Translations under genes and position numbers: made by a program
Assembly (NCBI GenBank): GCA_039198225.1
Contig: JBCCTQ010000015.1
Span: 1 to 64,000, forward strand
Origin: JASJAR01 sp039198225
Lineage (GTDB): Bacteria; Pseudomonadota; Alphaproteobacteria; Rhodobacterales; Rhodobacteraceae
DNA length: 64,000 nt
Direction of reading: 5' to 3'
Shown: piece by piece, positions 44,255-52,202 of the stretch
Numbering within the stretch: the stretch's first letter is position 1
Layout: the number at the start of each line of letters is the position of its first letter
The notes under the pieces: model-generated
The model's input: only the letters and a program-made list of their open reading frames with translations
Told to the model about the DNA's origin: nothing
Database searches by the model: none

Positions 44255-45657
44255 GTCCCCTCGCCCAGAACTTTTGCAACTTCGGCGACGAAGTCGTCAC
44301 CCCGCTCTTCGAAGCTTGCGTATTGATCGAAACTGGCACCGCCGGGCGCCAGAAGCACCGTCTCTCCGGGCTGGGCCTCTGCCGCGGCCCGGGCCACGGC
44401 TGCGCCCATGCGGCGGGATATCTCATGGGGCATGTCACCAAGAGCGCCCGCAACCTCGTCGGCCGTCTCGCCGATCACATAAGCCTTGATCACATGGGCC
44501 GCGCCGGGCCCTAACTCGCCGAGCCCGCCATCTTTCATCTCACCACCCACGATCCAGCGGATCCTGGGGAACGCCGCGAGCGCCATGGCGGCAGCTTCGG
44601 CATTGGTGGCTTTTGAATCGTTGACGAAAACAACACCTTCGCGCTCCGCCACGATCTGGCTCCGGTGGGGGAGACCCTCGAAACTCTCAAAACCGGCCGC
44701 CACCACTTGCGGTCCGAGACCCAAGGCCCGGAGGGCCCCGTAAGCGCAGGCCGCATTCTGGTGATTGTGAATGCCGGGCAAGCCCCGGATCGGGCGAAGA
44801 TCGACCGAGCCCGTTTGGCGGGATTTCCGGGTCTCGGCGAGAAAGCCCTTTTTGACCCCAACCGCCCAGCCAGGCCCTTTGGGCGCGCTGAGGCTTACCC
44901 GGATCACCCGGTCATCGCCCGGCCCTTCAGCGAGGAGCCCCGCCAAATAAAGCCCTTCTGTTCCGTCGATCGAGATCACCGCCCGGTCCGGACCACCCTC
45001 AACGAATAGCCGACGCTTGGCGGCGAAATAGCCGCCATAGCCGCCGTGACGGTCGAGGTGGTCCGGCGAGAGATTGGTGAAAACAGCAATGTCGGGGGTG
45101 AGGGCCCGGGCAAGATCGGTCTGGTAAGAGGAAAGCTCGAGGACGACCACGCCGCCATCGCCCGGCGGGTCGATATCGAAAACGCCCCGACCGATATTGC
45201 CCGCAAGCTGGCTCTCGCGCCCGGCCGCTTCGAGGCAATGGTGAATAAGGGCGGCCGTCGTAGATTTCCCATTCGAACCGGTCACCGCCACCACCCGGGG
45301 GGCAATATCGAACCGTTCCCAATCAGGGCGGCCGAGGGAGCGGAAAAAGAGCCCGATATCGTTATCAACCGGTATCCCGGCTTCGAGGGCGCGGCGGATA
45401 TGGACGTGGGGCTCGGGGTAGAGATGGGGGATCCCGGGGGAAACGACGAGGGCGGCGACCCCCTCGAATCCGTCGCGGCGGGAGAGGTCTTGGAGGGTGA
45501 GACCAGCCTCTTCCGCGCGGGCGCACGCGTCTGCATTGTCGTCCCAAGCTAACGCTGTGGCGCCCCCGGCCTCGAGCGCTTTGGCCACGGCGAGGCCAGA
45601 TCGGCCGAGCCCCAAAACAGCAACTTTGGCGCCTTCATATCCGAGAACAGGTATCAC
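44251..45657 (-). CDS. murD: UDP-N-acetylmuramoyl-L-alanine--D-glutamate ligase
   Basis: A 468-residue Mur ligase adding D-Glu to UDP-MurNAc-L-Ala in the cytoplasm. The N-terminal GYEGAKVAVLGLGRSGLAVAKAL UDP-binding fold, the ATP loop VTGSNGKSTTAALIHHCL, FTNLSPDHLDRHG and the C-terminal NDSKATNAEAAAMAL motif establish MurD among the Mur ligases. It is shared with three genes in no canonical mur operon in this window. Confidence 0.96.
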   Translation of the reverse strand: MIPVLGYEGAKVAVLGLGRSGLAVAKALEAGGATALAWDDNADACARAEEAGLTLQDLSRRDGFEGVAALVVSPGIPHLYPEPHVHIRRALEAGIPVDNDIGLFFRSLGRPDWERFDIAPRVVAVTGSNGKSTTAALIHHCLEAAGRESQLAGNIGRGVFDIDPPGDGGVVVLELSSYQTDLARALTPDIAVFTNLSPDHLDRHGGYGGYFAAKRRLFVEGGPDRAVISIDGTEGLYLAGLLAEGPGDDRVIRVSLSAPKGPGWAVGVKKGFLAETRKSRQTGSVDLRPIRGLPGIHNHQNAACAYGALRALGLGPQVVAAGFESFEGLPHRSQIVAEREGVVFVNDSKATNAEAAAMALAAFPRIRWIVGGEMKDGGLGELGPGAAHVIKAYVIGETADEVAGALGDMPHEISRRMGAAVARAAAEAQPGETVLLAPGGASFDQYASFEERGDDFVAEVAKVLGEGT

Positions 45658-45660
45658 CGC

Positions 45661-46188
45661 TTAGCCACCTTTGAGCCGGGCTTCGAGCCAATCGGCCCGC
45701 TCAACAATATCGGCCTTCGGGAGTTCGACCGGCGCATAACCATGGGCCGGCAAGACTTCGGCAATAGAGTCATATTCGGCGGATGCTTCGGCGAAATCGA
45801 TCCGGCGCTCTTCGTCTGTCTCAAAAAGCTCGAGCCAGGGCGGGGCCAGGAAGACGTCGTCATATCGGTGCGCGTTGAGTGCGGCTTCGGCCGCCTCCGT
45901 TTGCCCCAATCGGTGAAGTGCAAGTGCGGCATCAAGAGCACCACGGTCGAACACCACCGGTCCGGCCCGGGCTTCCTCCCAATCGGCCGCGGCAATCCGG
46001 AGGCAGAGCCGGGCGTAACGCGCAGGATCGACCCACGGCAGGCCGGTGCCGTTGGTGCGGGTCTCGGCGCGGATCACCCTCCGACCCGGTTCGCGCATCA
46101 CCTCATAGCCCCGGCGGCCCATCTCAGCCGCGAGGCTCGATATGCCCGCGCCCGTGGCACCCGTAATAAGGATCCGCCGGAGCGACAT
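45661..46188 (-). CDS. ATPase-like protein with altered Walker A
   Basis: A 175-residue protein of the predicted small AAA/kinase-like group that starts with a phosphate-binding loop and has a REPGRRVIRAE segment and a VVFDRGALDAALAL strand. The P-loop reads GATGAGIS, with isoleucine where the lysine of GxxxxGK[ST] should be; the codon is ATA, one base from AAA. Either the protein has lost nucleotide hydrolysis or the base call is wrong. It starts upstream of murD with a three-base gap and probably shares its transcript. Confidence 0.8.
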   Translation of the reverse strand: MSLRRILITGATGAGISSLAAEMGRRGYEVMREPGRRVIRAETRTNGTGLPWVDPARYARLCLRIAAADWEEARAGPVVFDRGALDAALALHRLGQTEAAEAALNAHRYDDVFLAPPWLELFETDEERRIDFAEASAEYDSIAEVLPAHGYAPVELPKADIVERADWLEARLKGG

Positions 46189-46193
46189 GGGCC

Positions 46194-46592
46194 CTACTCC
46201 GCCTCGTCGTCGACTTCGAGCTGGCCCGACATTCGGCGCCAGAGGATGCCCCAGTACATTCCCATGGCAAGAACGAGGGACAGGGCGGCAATGGCGACCC
46301 AGGTCATCACACCGGGATTGTCGAGCCGGAGCCAGCCCTGATCAACCAGGACCCAAACGAAAGCGGCGATGACCGCGAGCATGAGGATGACCCCGAAGGC
46401 GCCGATCCCGCGCAACACTGCGGTGATAAAGAGCGTGTAGCCCACCACAAGAAGAAGCCCCGCCAGAACGACCGGTGCCATTGCCTCGGGCCAGGCCGAC
46501 TGGGCCCAGGCGACGTAATTGAAACCCGTCGGATTGAAGGTGAGCGCGAGGAGCGCGAAGGCGAAGATCCAACGAATGAAAAACCCGGCCAT
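46194..46592 (-). CDS. DUF6524-like inner-membrane protein
   Basis: A 132-residue protein with four hydrophobic segments, the first ending in LTFNPTGFNYVAWA and the last in the AALSLVLAMGMYWGILWRRMSGQ run, then an acidic tail (EVDDEAE). Recognised as the DUF6524 type by the N-terminal FAFALLALTFNPTGFNY pattern. The ATG at 46592 has GAGAG upstream and is preferred over an in-frame start 32 codons earlier. Adjacent to the ATPase-like gene by five bases. Function unknown. Confidence 0.8.
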   Translation of the reverse strand: MAGFFIRWIFAFALLALTFNPTGFNYVAWAQSAWPEAMAPVVLAGLLLVVGYTLFITAVLRGIGAFGVILMLAVIAAFVWVLVDQGWLRLDNPGVMTWVAIAALSLVLAMGMYWGILWRRMSGQLEVDDEAE

Positions 46593-46895
46593 GGTCGCTC
46601 TCTTTTTAGTCGTGGCGTCGATTAGTACAGATCCGGGCTGGCCGGAAGCATGCAATGGCTCGGGGCCTGGGAAAGTCGCCCCAGACAAGGGTCTCTGCCA
46701 CAGCGGCCAGGTCTCCGTCCAGCGGCTCGCGCATCGTGCCCCGAGGAGTCGCAGGAAAGACCTGAGCGGGCGCCCCCGCTTTGTCCTTTTCCCACAACGC
46801 CCTCCCGCCGCGCCGTGCCCCCCACATGGCCTCTCCCTTGCACCCCCGGTCTATTCCGCGCACATACAGAAAAATCTAACGGCACCGGACCGACC

Positions 46896-48185
46896 ATGGC
46901 CGCCATTACCCCCTCCCCGTTTGCACCATTCGAATTCCTCATCGCTTGGCGCTATCTCCGCGCCCGGCGCGCCGAGGGCGGGGTCAGCACGATGACCTGG
47001 ATCAGCCTGATCGGCATCGCTTTGGCCGTGGCGGCGCTGATCATCACCCTTGCCGTCCGATCCGGCTTTCGCGCCGAATTCGTCGAGACGATCCTTGGCG
47101 CCAATGCCCATGTGACCCTCTATTCGGCCCAGTATATTAATGACACCGGTCAAACGGTCCGAACCATCGTCGATTATGACGCCTTGGCCACCCAGGTGGC
47201 CGAAGTCCCAGGCGTCACTCGGGTCGCCCCGTTGGTCAAAGGCCAGGTGATGGCGTCGGCCCGTGGCCGGAACACCGGCGTCGAAGTCTTTGGGATCGCG
47301 GCCGAAAACCTCGCCACGATCCCGCTTATCGCCGAGCCGATAAGGTCAGTCGGCGCGCTTGAAGATTTCGGCTTGGGTGTGGCGGTGGGTGAAGGGGTGG
47401 CGCGCTCTCTGGGTCTGTCCGTGGGCGATCCAATCACTTTGATTTCGCCCAACGGCGTACAGGGCCCCTTCGGCACGAGCCCCCGCATCAGCGACTACAA
47501 CGTGGCCTATATCTTTGCCTCCGGTCAGGTCGCGGCGGACCGGACACGGATCTACATGCCGCTCGAAGACGCCCAGATCTACTTTGACCGGGAAGGCATG
47601 GCCGACGAATTGGAGATCATGGTGCGTGATCCCGAAGCGATCGAAGACCTGAGCCCGGCCCTTCTCGACGCGGCTGGGGAGCGGGCCATCCTCTGGACCT
47701 GGAAAGACACGTCGGGCGCATTTCTCCGCGCCCTCGAAGTCGAAGACACGGTGATGTTCGTCCTCATGTCGATCCTCGTTTTGATCGCGGCGATGAACAT
47801 CATTTCGGGCCTAGTGATGCTCGTGAAGAACAAAGGCCGCGATATCGGCATCCTCCGCACGATGGGGCTCACCGAAGGTTCGGTCCTCCGTGTCTTTTTC
47901 ATCTGCGGTGCCTTCACCGGGGTGATCGGGACCATTGCCGGGGTGATCCTAGGCTGCCTTTTTGCGCTTTATTTCGACCAGATCTTGGCGGTCGTGAACG
48001 GGGCCGCCGGCGGCGGCGTTTGGGACCCCTCGGTCCGGGGCACCTATCGCCTCCCGGCCAAACTCGAAGCGAACGATGTCTTCACCGCCATCGGCCTCTC
48101 GCTCTTTTTGTCCTTCGTGGTCACGATCTTTCCGGCACGCCGTGCGGCGCGGCTCAACCCCGTCGAGGCGCTCAGATATGAGTGA
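46896..48185 (+). CDS. Lipoprotein-releasing ABC permease (LolC/LolE family)
   Basis: A 429-residue protein of the LolCDE inner-membrane system that extracts lipoproteins for LolA. It has one N-terminal transmembrane helix after FEFLIAWRYLRARRAEGG, a large periplasmic MacB-like domain and three C-terminal helices around MSILVLIAAMNIISGLVMLVKNKGRDIGILRTMG. The frame is open from 46650, but family homology begins at the ATG at 46896. Only one LolC/E-type gene is present beside lolD, as in alphaproteobacteria that use a single (LolF-type) permease. ATGAGTGA joins it to lolD. Confidence 0.93.
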   Translation: MAAITPSPFAPFEFLIAWRYLRARRAEGGVSTMTWISLIGIALAVAALIITLAVRSGFRAEFVETILGANAHVTLYSAQYINDTGQTVRTIVDYDALATQVAEVPGVTRVAPLVKGQVMASARGRNTGVEVFGIAAENLATIPLIAEPIRSVGALEDFGLGVAVGEGVARSLGLSVGDPITLISPNGVQGPFGTSPRISDYNVAYIFASGQVAADRTRIYMPLEDAQIYFDREGMADELEIMVRDPEAIEDLSPALLDAAGERAILWTWKDTSGAFLRALEVEDTVMFVLMSILVLIAAMNIISGLVMLVKNKGRDIGILRTMGLTEGSVLRVFFICGAFTGVIGTIAGVILGCLFALYFDQILAVVNGAAGGGVWDPSVRGTYRLPAKLEANDVFTAIGLSLFLSFVVTIFPARRAARLNPVEALRYE

Positions 48186-48900
48186 GACGGCCCTTGTTCT
48201 CGACCAAGTCGAGAAGTCCTACGGCAAGGACGGCCCCCGGGAAGTGAAAGTGCTCACCGGCGCGTCGTTGACACTGATCCCGGGTGAAGCGGTAGCCCTC
48301 GTGGCGCCGTCAGGTGCTGGAAAGTCCACGCTTCTCCATATTGCCGGCCTTCTCGACCGGGCTGATAGTGGTCGGATCGTCATCGCCGGAAAGGACCTCA
48401 CCGAGGCCTCTGACCGAGAACGGACCGAGGCGCGGCGCCGGGATGTGGGGTTTATCTATCAATTCCACCACCTCCTTCCCGAGTTCAACGCGGCCGAAAA
48501 CATAATGCTTCCACAATTTGCAAATGGAGAGCTTCGGGTGCGCGCTGTCCGGCGCACGAAAGACCTCCTCGACAAGGTGGGCCTGAGCCACCGGGCGGGG
48601 CACCGGCCTGCGGCGCTTTCAGGGGGCGAACAACAGCGGGTGGCGTTTTGCCGAGCGCTGGCCAACAGCCCCAAAGTGCTTTTGGCCGACGAGCCCACTG
48701 GCAACCTCGACCCCACCACGTCGGAGACCGTGTTTTCGGCGCTCATGAATCTCGTGCGTGGGACCGGGCTCGCGGCCCTCGTGGCCACCCATAACCCCGA
48801 CCTCGCCGCCCGGATGGACCGGACTGTGAAACTGGAAGCCGGGGCGCTGACCGACGCGCCATTTCGCCCGAAACGGCGGAGGCCCTTGGACGCCAATTAA
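48178..48900 (+). CDS. lolD: Lipoprotein-releasing ABC ATPase
   Basis: A 240-residue ATPase with Walker A APSGAGKST, signature LSGGEQQRV and Walker B VLLADEPTGNLD. The 'PTGNLD' form and the EFNAAENIMLP segment are typical of LolD and MacB-type ATPases. The start overlaps the permease stop by eight bases, so the two are translated together. Confidence 0.95.
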   Translation: MSETALVLDQVEKSYGKDGPREVKVLTGASLTLIPGEAVALVAPSGAGKSTLLHIAGLLDRADSGRIVIAGKDLTEASDRERTEARRRDVGFIYQFHHLLPEFNAAENIMLPQFANGELRVRAVRRTKDLLDKVGLSHRAGHRPAALSGGEQQRVAFCRALANSPKVLLADEPTGNLDPTTSETVFSALMNLVRGTGLAALVATHNPDLAARMDRTVKLEAGALTDAPFRPKRRRPLDAN

Positions 48901-48934
48901 AGTGAGAGGCGGACCGTGACCCGCCAAGTCTGGC

Positions 48935-49618
48935 TTAGATCCGGTCGCGCCCGCGCCGACGGAGCCCCGCAAAAAGGCCAAGCGCCGACAGCAAAAGAAC
49001 GCCGCCCGCCGGAAGAGGTATCACACTCATCGGGTCCGTGCCGCCACCGCCGCCCGGTTCCTGATCGGCGGCGAATGTGACGTCAAAGCGAAAAGTCACC
49101 CCGTCCGCCCAAAGTAGCGGGCTCACATTCTGAAGAAACACCAAAGCCCGATCTTCGTCGGCTCGGATCTCCGTAATGACCGTTGGCAAATCCGGCGCGG
49201 ATGGATTGTCCGCGCTTTTGACAAACCCATCGATATTGAGATCGTTTAACGGCGTCCCGCCCCCAAAATTGAACGTGAGGGTCTCGATCGGTTTGTCATC
49301 GGTCGAACGGACATTTCCGATATCGAGTGCAAAGGAGATTGGTTTTACCGATGCGGAGCTGAAGATCCCCAGATCGAACGCGTTCCCACTCACCCAGTCG
49401 ACAAAGGCGCTGTTGCCGCTCCCGTCATTCACGGAAGCGTCGCACCCTATCCCCGTAAACGGATCGCAAAACCCTCCGACCGAGCCTGGCTCCACGTTGA
49501 ATGTCGGCGTCAACGCGGGAAAGAAACTCTGAAGCTCAAACGGTCCGGAGCCAACTGTTGCCCCGTGGCACGGGATGGCGATCGCCATCAAGGCGGCCGC
49601 ATAAAACGCTCTAAACAA
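48935..49618 (-). CDS. VPLPA-CTERM sorting-signal protein
   Basis: A secreted protein of about 227 residues with an N-terminal signal (FRAFYAAALMAIAIPCHGA) and a C-terminal exosortase signal (VIPLPAGGVLLLSALGLFAGLRRRGR) of the VPLPA-CTERM class. The body is low in charge and beta-like. The start is a TTG at 49618 with a GGGGGG run upstream; a GTG at 49660 is the alternative. Processing would need a cognate exosortase, which is not in the window. Confidence 0.8.
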   Translation of the reverse strand: MFRAFYAAALMAIAIPCHGATVGSGPFELQSFFPALTPTFNVEPGSVGGFCDPFTGIGCDASVNDGSGNSAFVDWVSGNAFDLGIFSSASVKPISFALDIGNVRSTDDKPIETLTFNFGGGTPLNDLNIDGFVKSADNPSAPDLPTVITEIRADEDRALVFLQNVSPLLWADGVTFRFDVTFAADQEPGGGGGTDPMSVIPLPAGGVLLLSALGLFAGLRRRGRDRI

Positions 49619-49696
49619 TGGAAACCCCCCAATTTTACACACAGCACGCCACGTTGGCACGGCGCTTCGATCCCTGTCAAGGGACCGTCCCCAGCT

Positions 49697-50380
49697 TTAA
49701 GCGCAGATACCCCGGAGTTCGACACCGTCCCAAGGGAGACTGACGCGCGCCAAAGGAACCGTCTCCTTCCGTGCGAGACCTGGAAAAGGCCTCGAAAGCA
49801 TCGACGCCAAAGCTCCTGTTTTGGCGCCGTTTGGGTCCAGGGCCCGGCAGCACACGAATTCCTCGATCAATGTCCCCTGCTGCTCGTAGGCATAGGACAG
49901 AAACGGCCGGGTCGGATCGAAAGAAACAAGATAGGGGTCATCCTCGGAGATGTGTTCGCGGAGAGCTTTCAAAGGATGGTACTTGGTCGTCTCCCGCGCC
50001 TGCCATTGCCAGACATGGGTCATCTCATGGGCGAGCCGCATTGCATCTCGTAGGGGTAGGACCTCAGGATAGCCACCCACAAAATCCTCGCGGAAAAACG
50101 GGCCTGTGAAATACATCACATTGTCCACCGTGAGCCCCGGAAAGATCAGCGTCTGCGGCCCAGACCGCGGTGGAAAAATCCGCTCGCGGCAGCTTTCCCG
50201 GGGCCGCGGCGGGATGTCGACCTGGAACGCCGACGAGATCGACCCCTTGGCCACCCGGACCCGGTCGAGATCGACGGCATCGCCATGGACCGTTTGGATG
50301 AAATTCCGCTCGGTCTCGGTGAGAGGTCGCTGGGTGCAGGCGGCAAGTACGAATAGGAGGGCGGCGAAAATGATACGCAT
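49697..50380 (-). CDS. Lipoprotein with HExxH motif (putative metalloprotease-like)
   Basis: A 227-residue lipoprotein: MRIIFAALLFVLAAC has a lipobox with Cys15. The mature part has HEMTHVWQW (His118, Glu119, His122), matching the zinc-binding helix of metallopeptidases and resembling DUF4157-like proteins. No third zinc ligand can be assigned safely, so catalytic activity is only a possibility. Confidence 0.75.
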   Translation of the reverse strand: MRIIFAALLFVLAACTQRPLTETERNFIQTVHGDAVDLDRVRVAKGSISSAFQVDIPPRPRESCRERIFPPRSGPQTLIFPGLTVDNVMYFTGPFFREDFVGGYPEVLPLRDAMRLAHEMTHVWQWQARETTKYHPLKALREHISEDDPYLVSFDPTRPFLSYAYEQQGTLIEEFVCCRALDPNGAKTGALASMLSRPFPGLARKETVPLARVSLPWDGVELRGICA

Positions 50381-50493
50381 GGGCGAAGTTCAATGGGATT
50401 CGCAGCCGTCTTGCAAGGCGACGAACGCAACGCCCGGGCGGCTTAAGCCGCACACGGCACGTGTCGGCAGGTTTTGGTCAGCCGACGGGGTCC

Positions 50494-51246
50494 TCACCGC
50501 GCCGCATGGCGCGTCGGCGGTGCTGTCCCGCCGATCTCGAGGATCAGCTTTCGGCGTACCGCATCGGCAAAATCCGCACGACCCTCCGCTTCGACGACAA
50601 ACGCCCCCGGCCCGCCGATGATCCGGTCGCGGTAGGCGACCGGGGTGCCGGGCCGTTCGGCCGTCGAGATCGCCAGGGCGTTGATGATGATCCCCGCCGC
50701 CAGCACCTCTTCGCGGGCTTCCGAGATCGAAGGACCGGAAAAATTGTTGGCGCTGTCGCCGGAAAAATCGATCACTTTCCGCCAACCTTCGTAGTCGTTT
50801 CGCTCAATGAGCCGCTTGCCATCGAGAAGCGCCTGGCCGATCGCGTTGCGCCCCACTGCCTGGCGGGGCGGCGCGAGAAGCGCGTCGGCGAATGCCGCTG
50901 CCGAAGCGGGCCCGTCGATGACCGCCCAATCGGCCACCACCGCCGTATGGGCCGCCCACTCGACATAGGTGACCGCGATCTTGCCGTAGGCCGATTGCTC
51001 AATGACGTTGAGAACTCGGGGGTCGGTGATGGCTGCTGCATAGCCCTGGCGCTGGAACGCAATTTCAGACGGGGTGATCGAGCCCGACGCGTCGGCAAGG
51101 AGAACAAGTTCAACTTCGACGTCCTGGGCGGAGGCGGTGCTGGCGAAGGCGAGAAGAGCTGCGATCAAAAGCCGCCCGAGGGCGGTGCGGCAGGTCCTAG
51201 CGACTTTGGATGGTTGGGGGTGAAAGACGGCTGGGGTGGAATGCAT
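50494..51246 (-). CDS. DUF1194 / VWA-domain secreted protein
   Basis: A 250-residue protein with an N-terminal signal (RLLIAALLAFASTASAQ) and a von Willebrand A-like domain. The MIDAS start LLADASGSITPSEI is intact, followed by DFSGDSANNF and IIINALAI. This matches DUF1194. The start at 51246 leaves a rather long leader; an internal start nearer the signal peptide is possible. Probably a periplasmic metal-dependent adhesion or binding module; partners unknown. Confidence 0.88.
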   Translation of the reverse strand: MHSTPAVFHPQPSKVARTCRTALGRLLIAALLAFASTASAQDVEVELVLLADASGSITPSEIAFQRQGYAAAITDPRVLNVIEQSAYGKIAVTYVEWAAHTAVVADWAVIDGPASAAAFADALLAPPRQAVGRNAIGQALLDGKRLIERNDYEGWRKVIDFSGDSANNFSGPSISEAREEVLAAGIIINALAISTAERPGTPVAYRDRIIGGPGAFVVEAEGRADFADAVRRKLILEIGGTAPPTRHAAR

Positions 51247-51321
51247 GTTAGAAGACTAGCGAGGAATCCGCGCGTCGTCTCTAGGCGTGCCTGCAACAGG
51301 TTTCACAAGGGCGTTCCCTGC

Positions 51322-51846
51322 CTAGGATTGGATGGTCGCCTCAAGTGCGGTGATGTCCTGCGAACGTCCCGCTGCTCGAAGCGCGTCGAAGGCTGCGACG
51401 CGGCCAGGACGCGTGGGCTCGAGGTCAGGCACGGTAGGAAAGTTCAACTCGGGGCCTGGATTTAAGCCGTTCTGATCGTAACCCGCACGGATGAGCGCAA
51501 GATACCAATCATAGACCGGGAGCTCCGACGTCTCGCGCGCAACATACGTGAAAGCCTCATCGGCATCCCCGTTCGGGAGGGTCGCGTTGACCCGCGCCAC
51601 CCGGTAGCCCGGCCCCTCAGCCCGGTCGAGGGCGGAACGGTCTGGCGCGTCGATGTGAAAGAGGACGCCCTGGACGACCTGACCCAGCGCGGGGAGCACC
51701 GTCGCTTTCCCGGACCCGTCAATTGAGGGTTTGGTGAAGGCGAGTCGATAGTCCGGCAGCGTTGCAATGGAGTGTTTCTTCGCCGACGGACATCGGGCAC
51801 GGAGGCGCTCAAATAGGAGATTTGAGCCGTAAGCGAGGTAGATCAT
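51322..51846 (-). CDS. Gamma-glutamylcyclotransferase-like (AIG2/GGCT) protein
   Basis: A 174-residue GGCT-fold protein. YLAYGSNLLFERLRARCPSA contains the substrate loop, and the catalytic Glu is in LDRAEGPGYRV. Family members cyclise gamma-glutamyl dipeptides to 5-oxoproline or act on gamma-glutamylamines; the specific reaction is unknown. Confidence 0.88.
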   Translation of the reverse strand: MIYLAYGSNLLFERLRARCPSAKKHSIATLPDYRLAFTKPSIDGSGKATVLPALGQVVQGVLFHIDAPDRSALDRAEGPGYRVARVNATLPNGDADEAFTYVARETSELPVYDWYLALIRAGYDQNGLNPGPELNFPTVPDLEPTRPGRVAAFDALRAAGRSQDITALEATIQS

Positions 51847-51869
51847 AGATAATTTGCTTGACCGAGTAA

Positions 51870-52184
51870 TTGGATTCTGTACCGAATCTGATTTCAGCTT
51901 GTCTTAGGAAGGTGCGCAAAAATAATCGATCCTACCGGATATTTACAGCATACTATCTTAGCTACCGTGATGCGCCTTTACGGATCAGCGGCCCATATGG
52001 AGCGGGTGGGGATGTTGTCGCCAAATATTGGGTGATTTACCCTACTATTTTCAATTTAATTACTTATGTGCCTCTCTGCTCCATTTCACCGATCGAAGTT
52101 TGGTGGGGCGTTTACTGGTTCATTTGCGTTTTGAGCACCATCTTTCATCTCTTGGTGCTGGGTGTGATTGGACCGAAGGACTGA
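51870..52184 (+). CDS. Doubtful small membrane protein
   Basis: A 104-codon A/T-rich frame with two hydrophobic segments near the C-terminus (IYPTIFNLITYVPL and WWGVYWFICVLSTIFHLLVLGVIG). The only starts are TTG or GTG without a good ribosome site. The residue pattern looks protein-like rather than random, but no family is recognised. Confidence 0.4.
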   Translation: MDSVPNLISACLRKVRKNNRSYRIFTAYYLSYRDAPLRISGPYGAGGDVVAKYWVIYPTIFNLITYVPLCSISPIEVWWGVYWFICVLSTIFHLLVLGVIGPKD

Positions 52185-52202
52185 TCACGTCCATTCGGTT
52201 CT

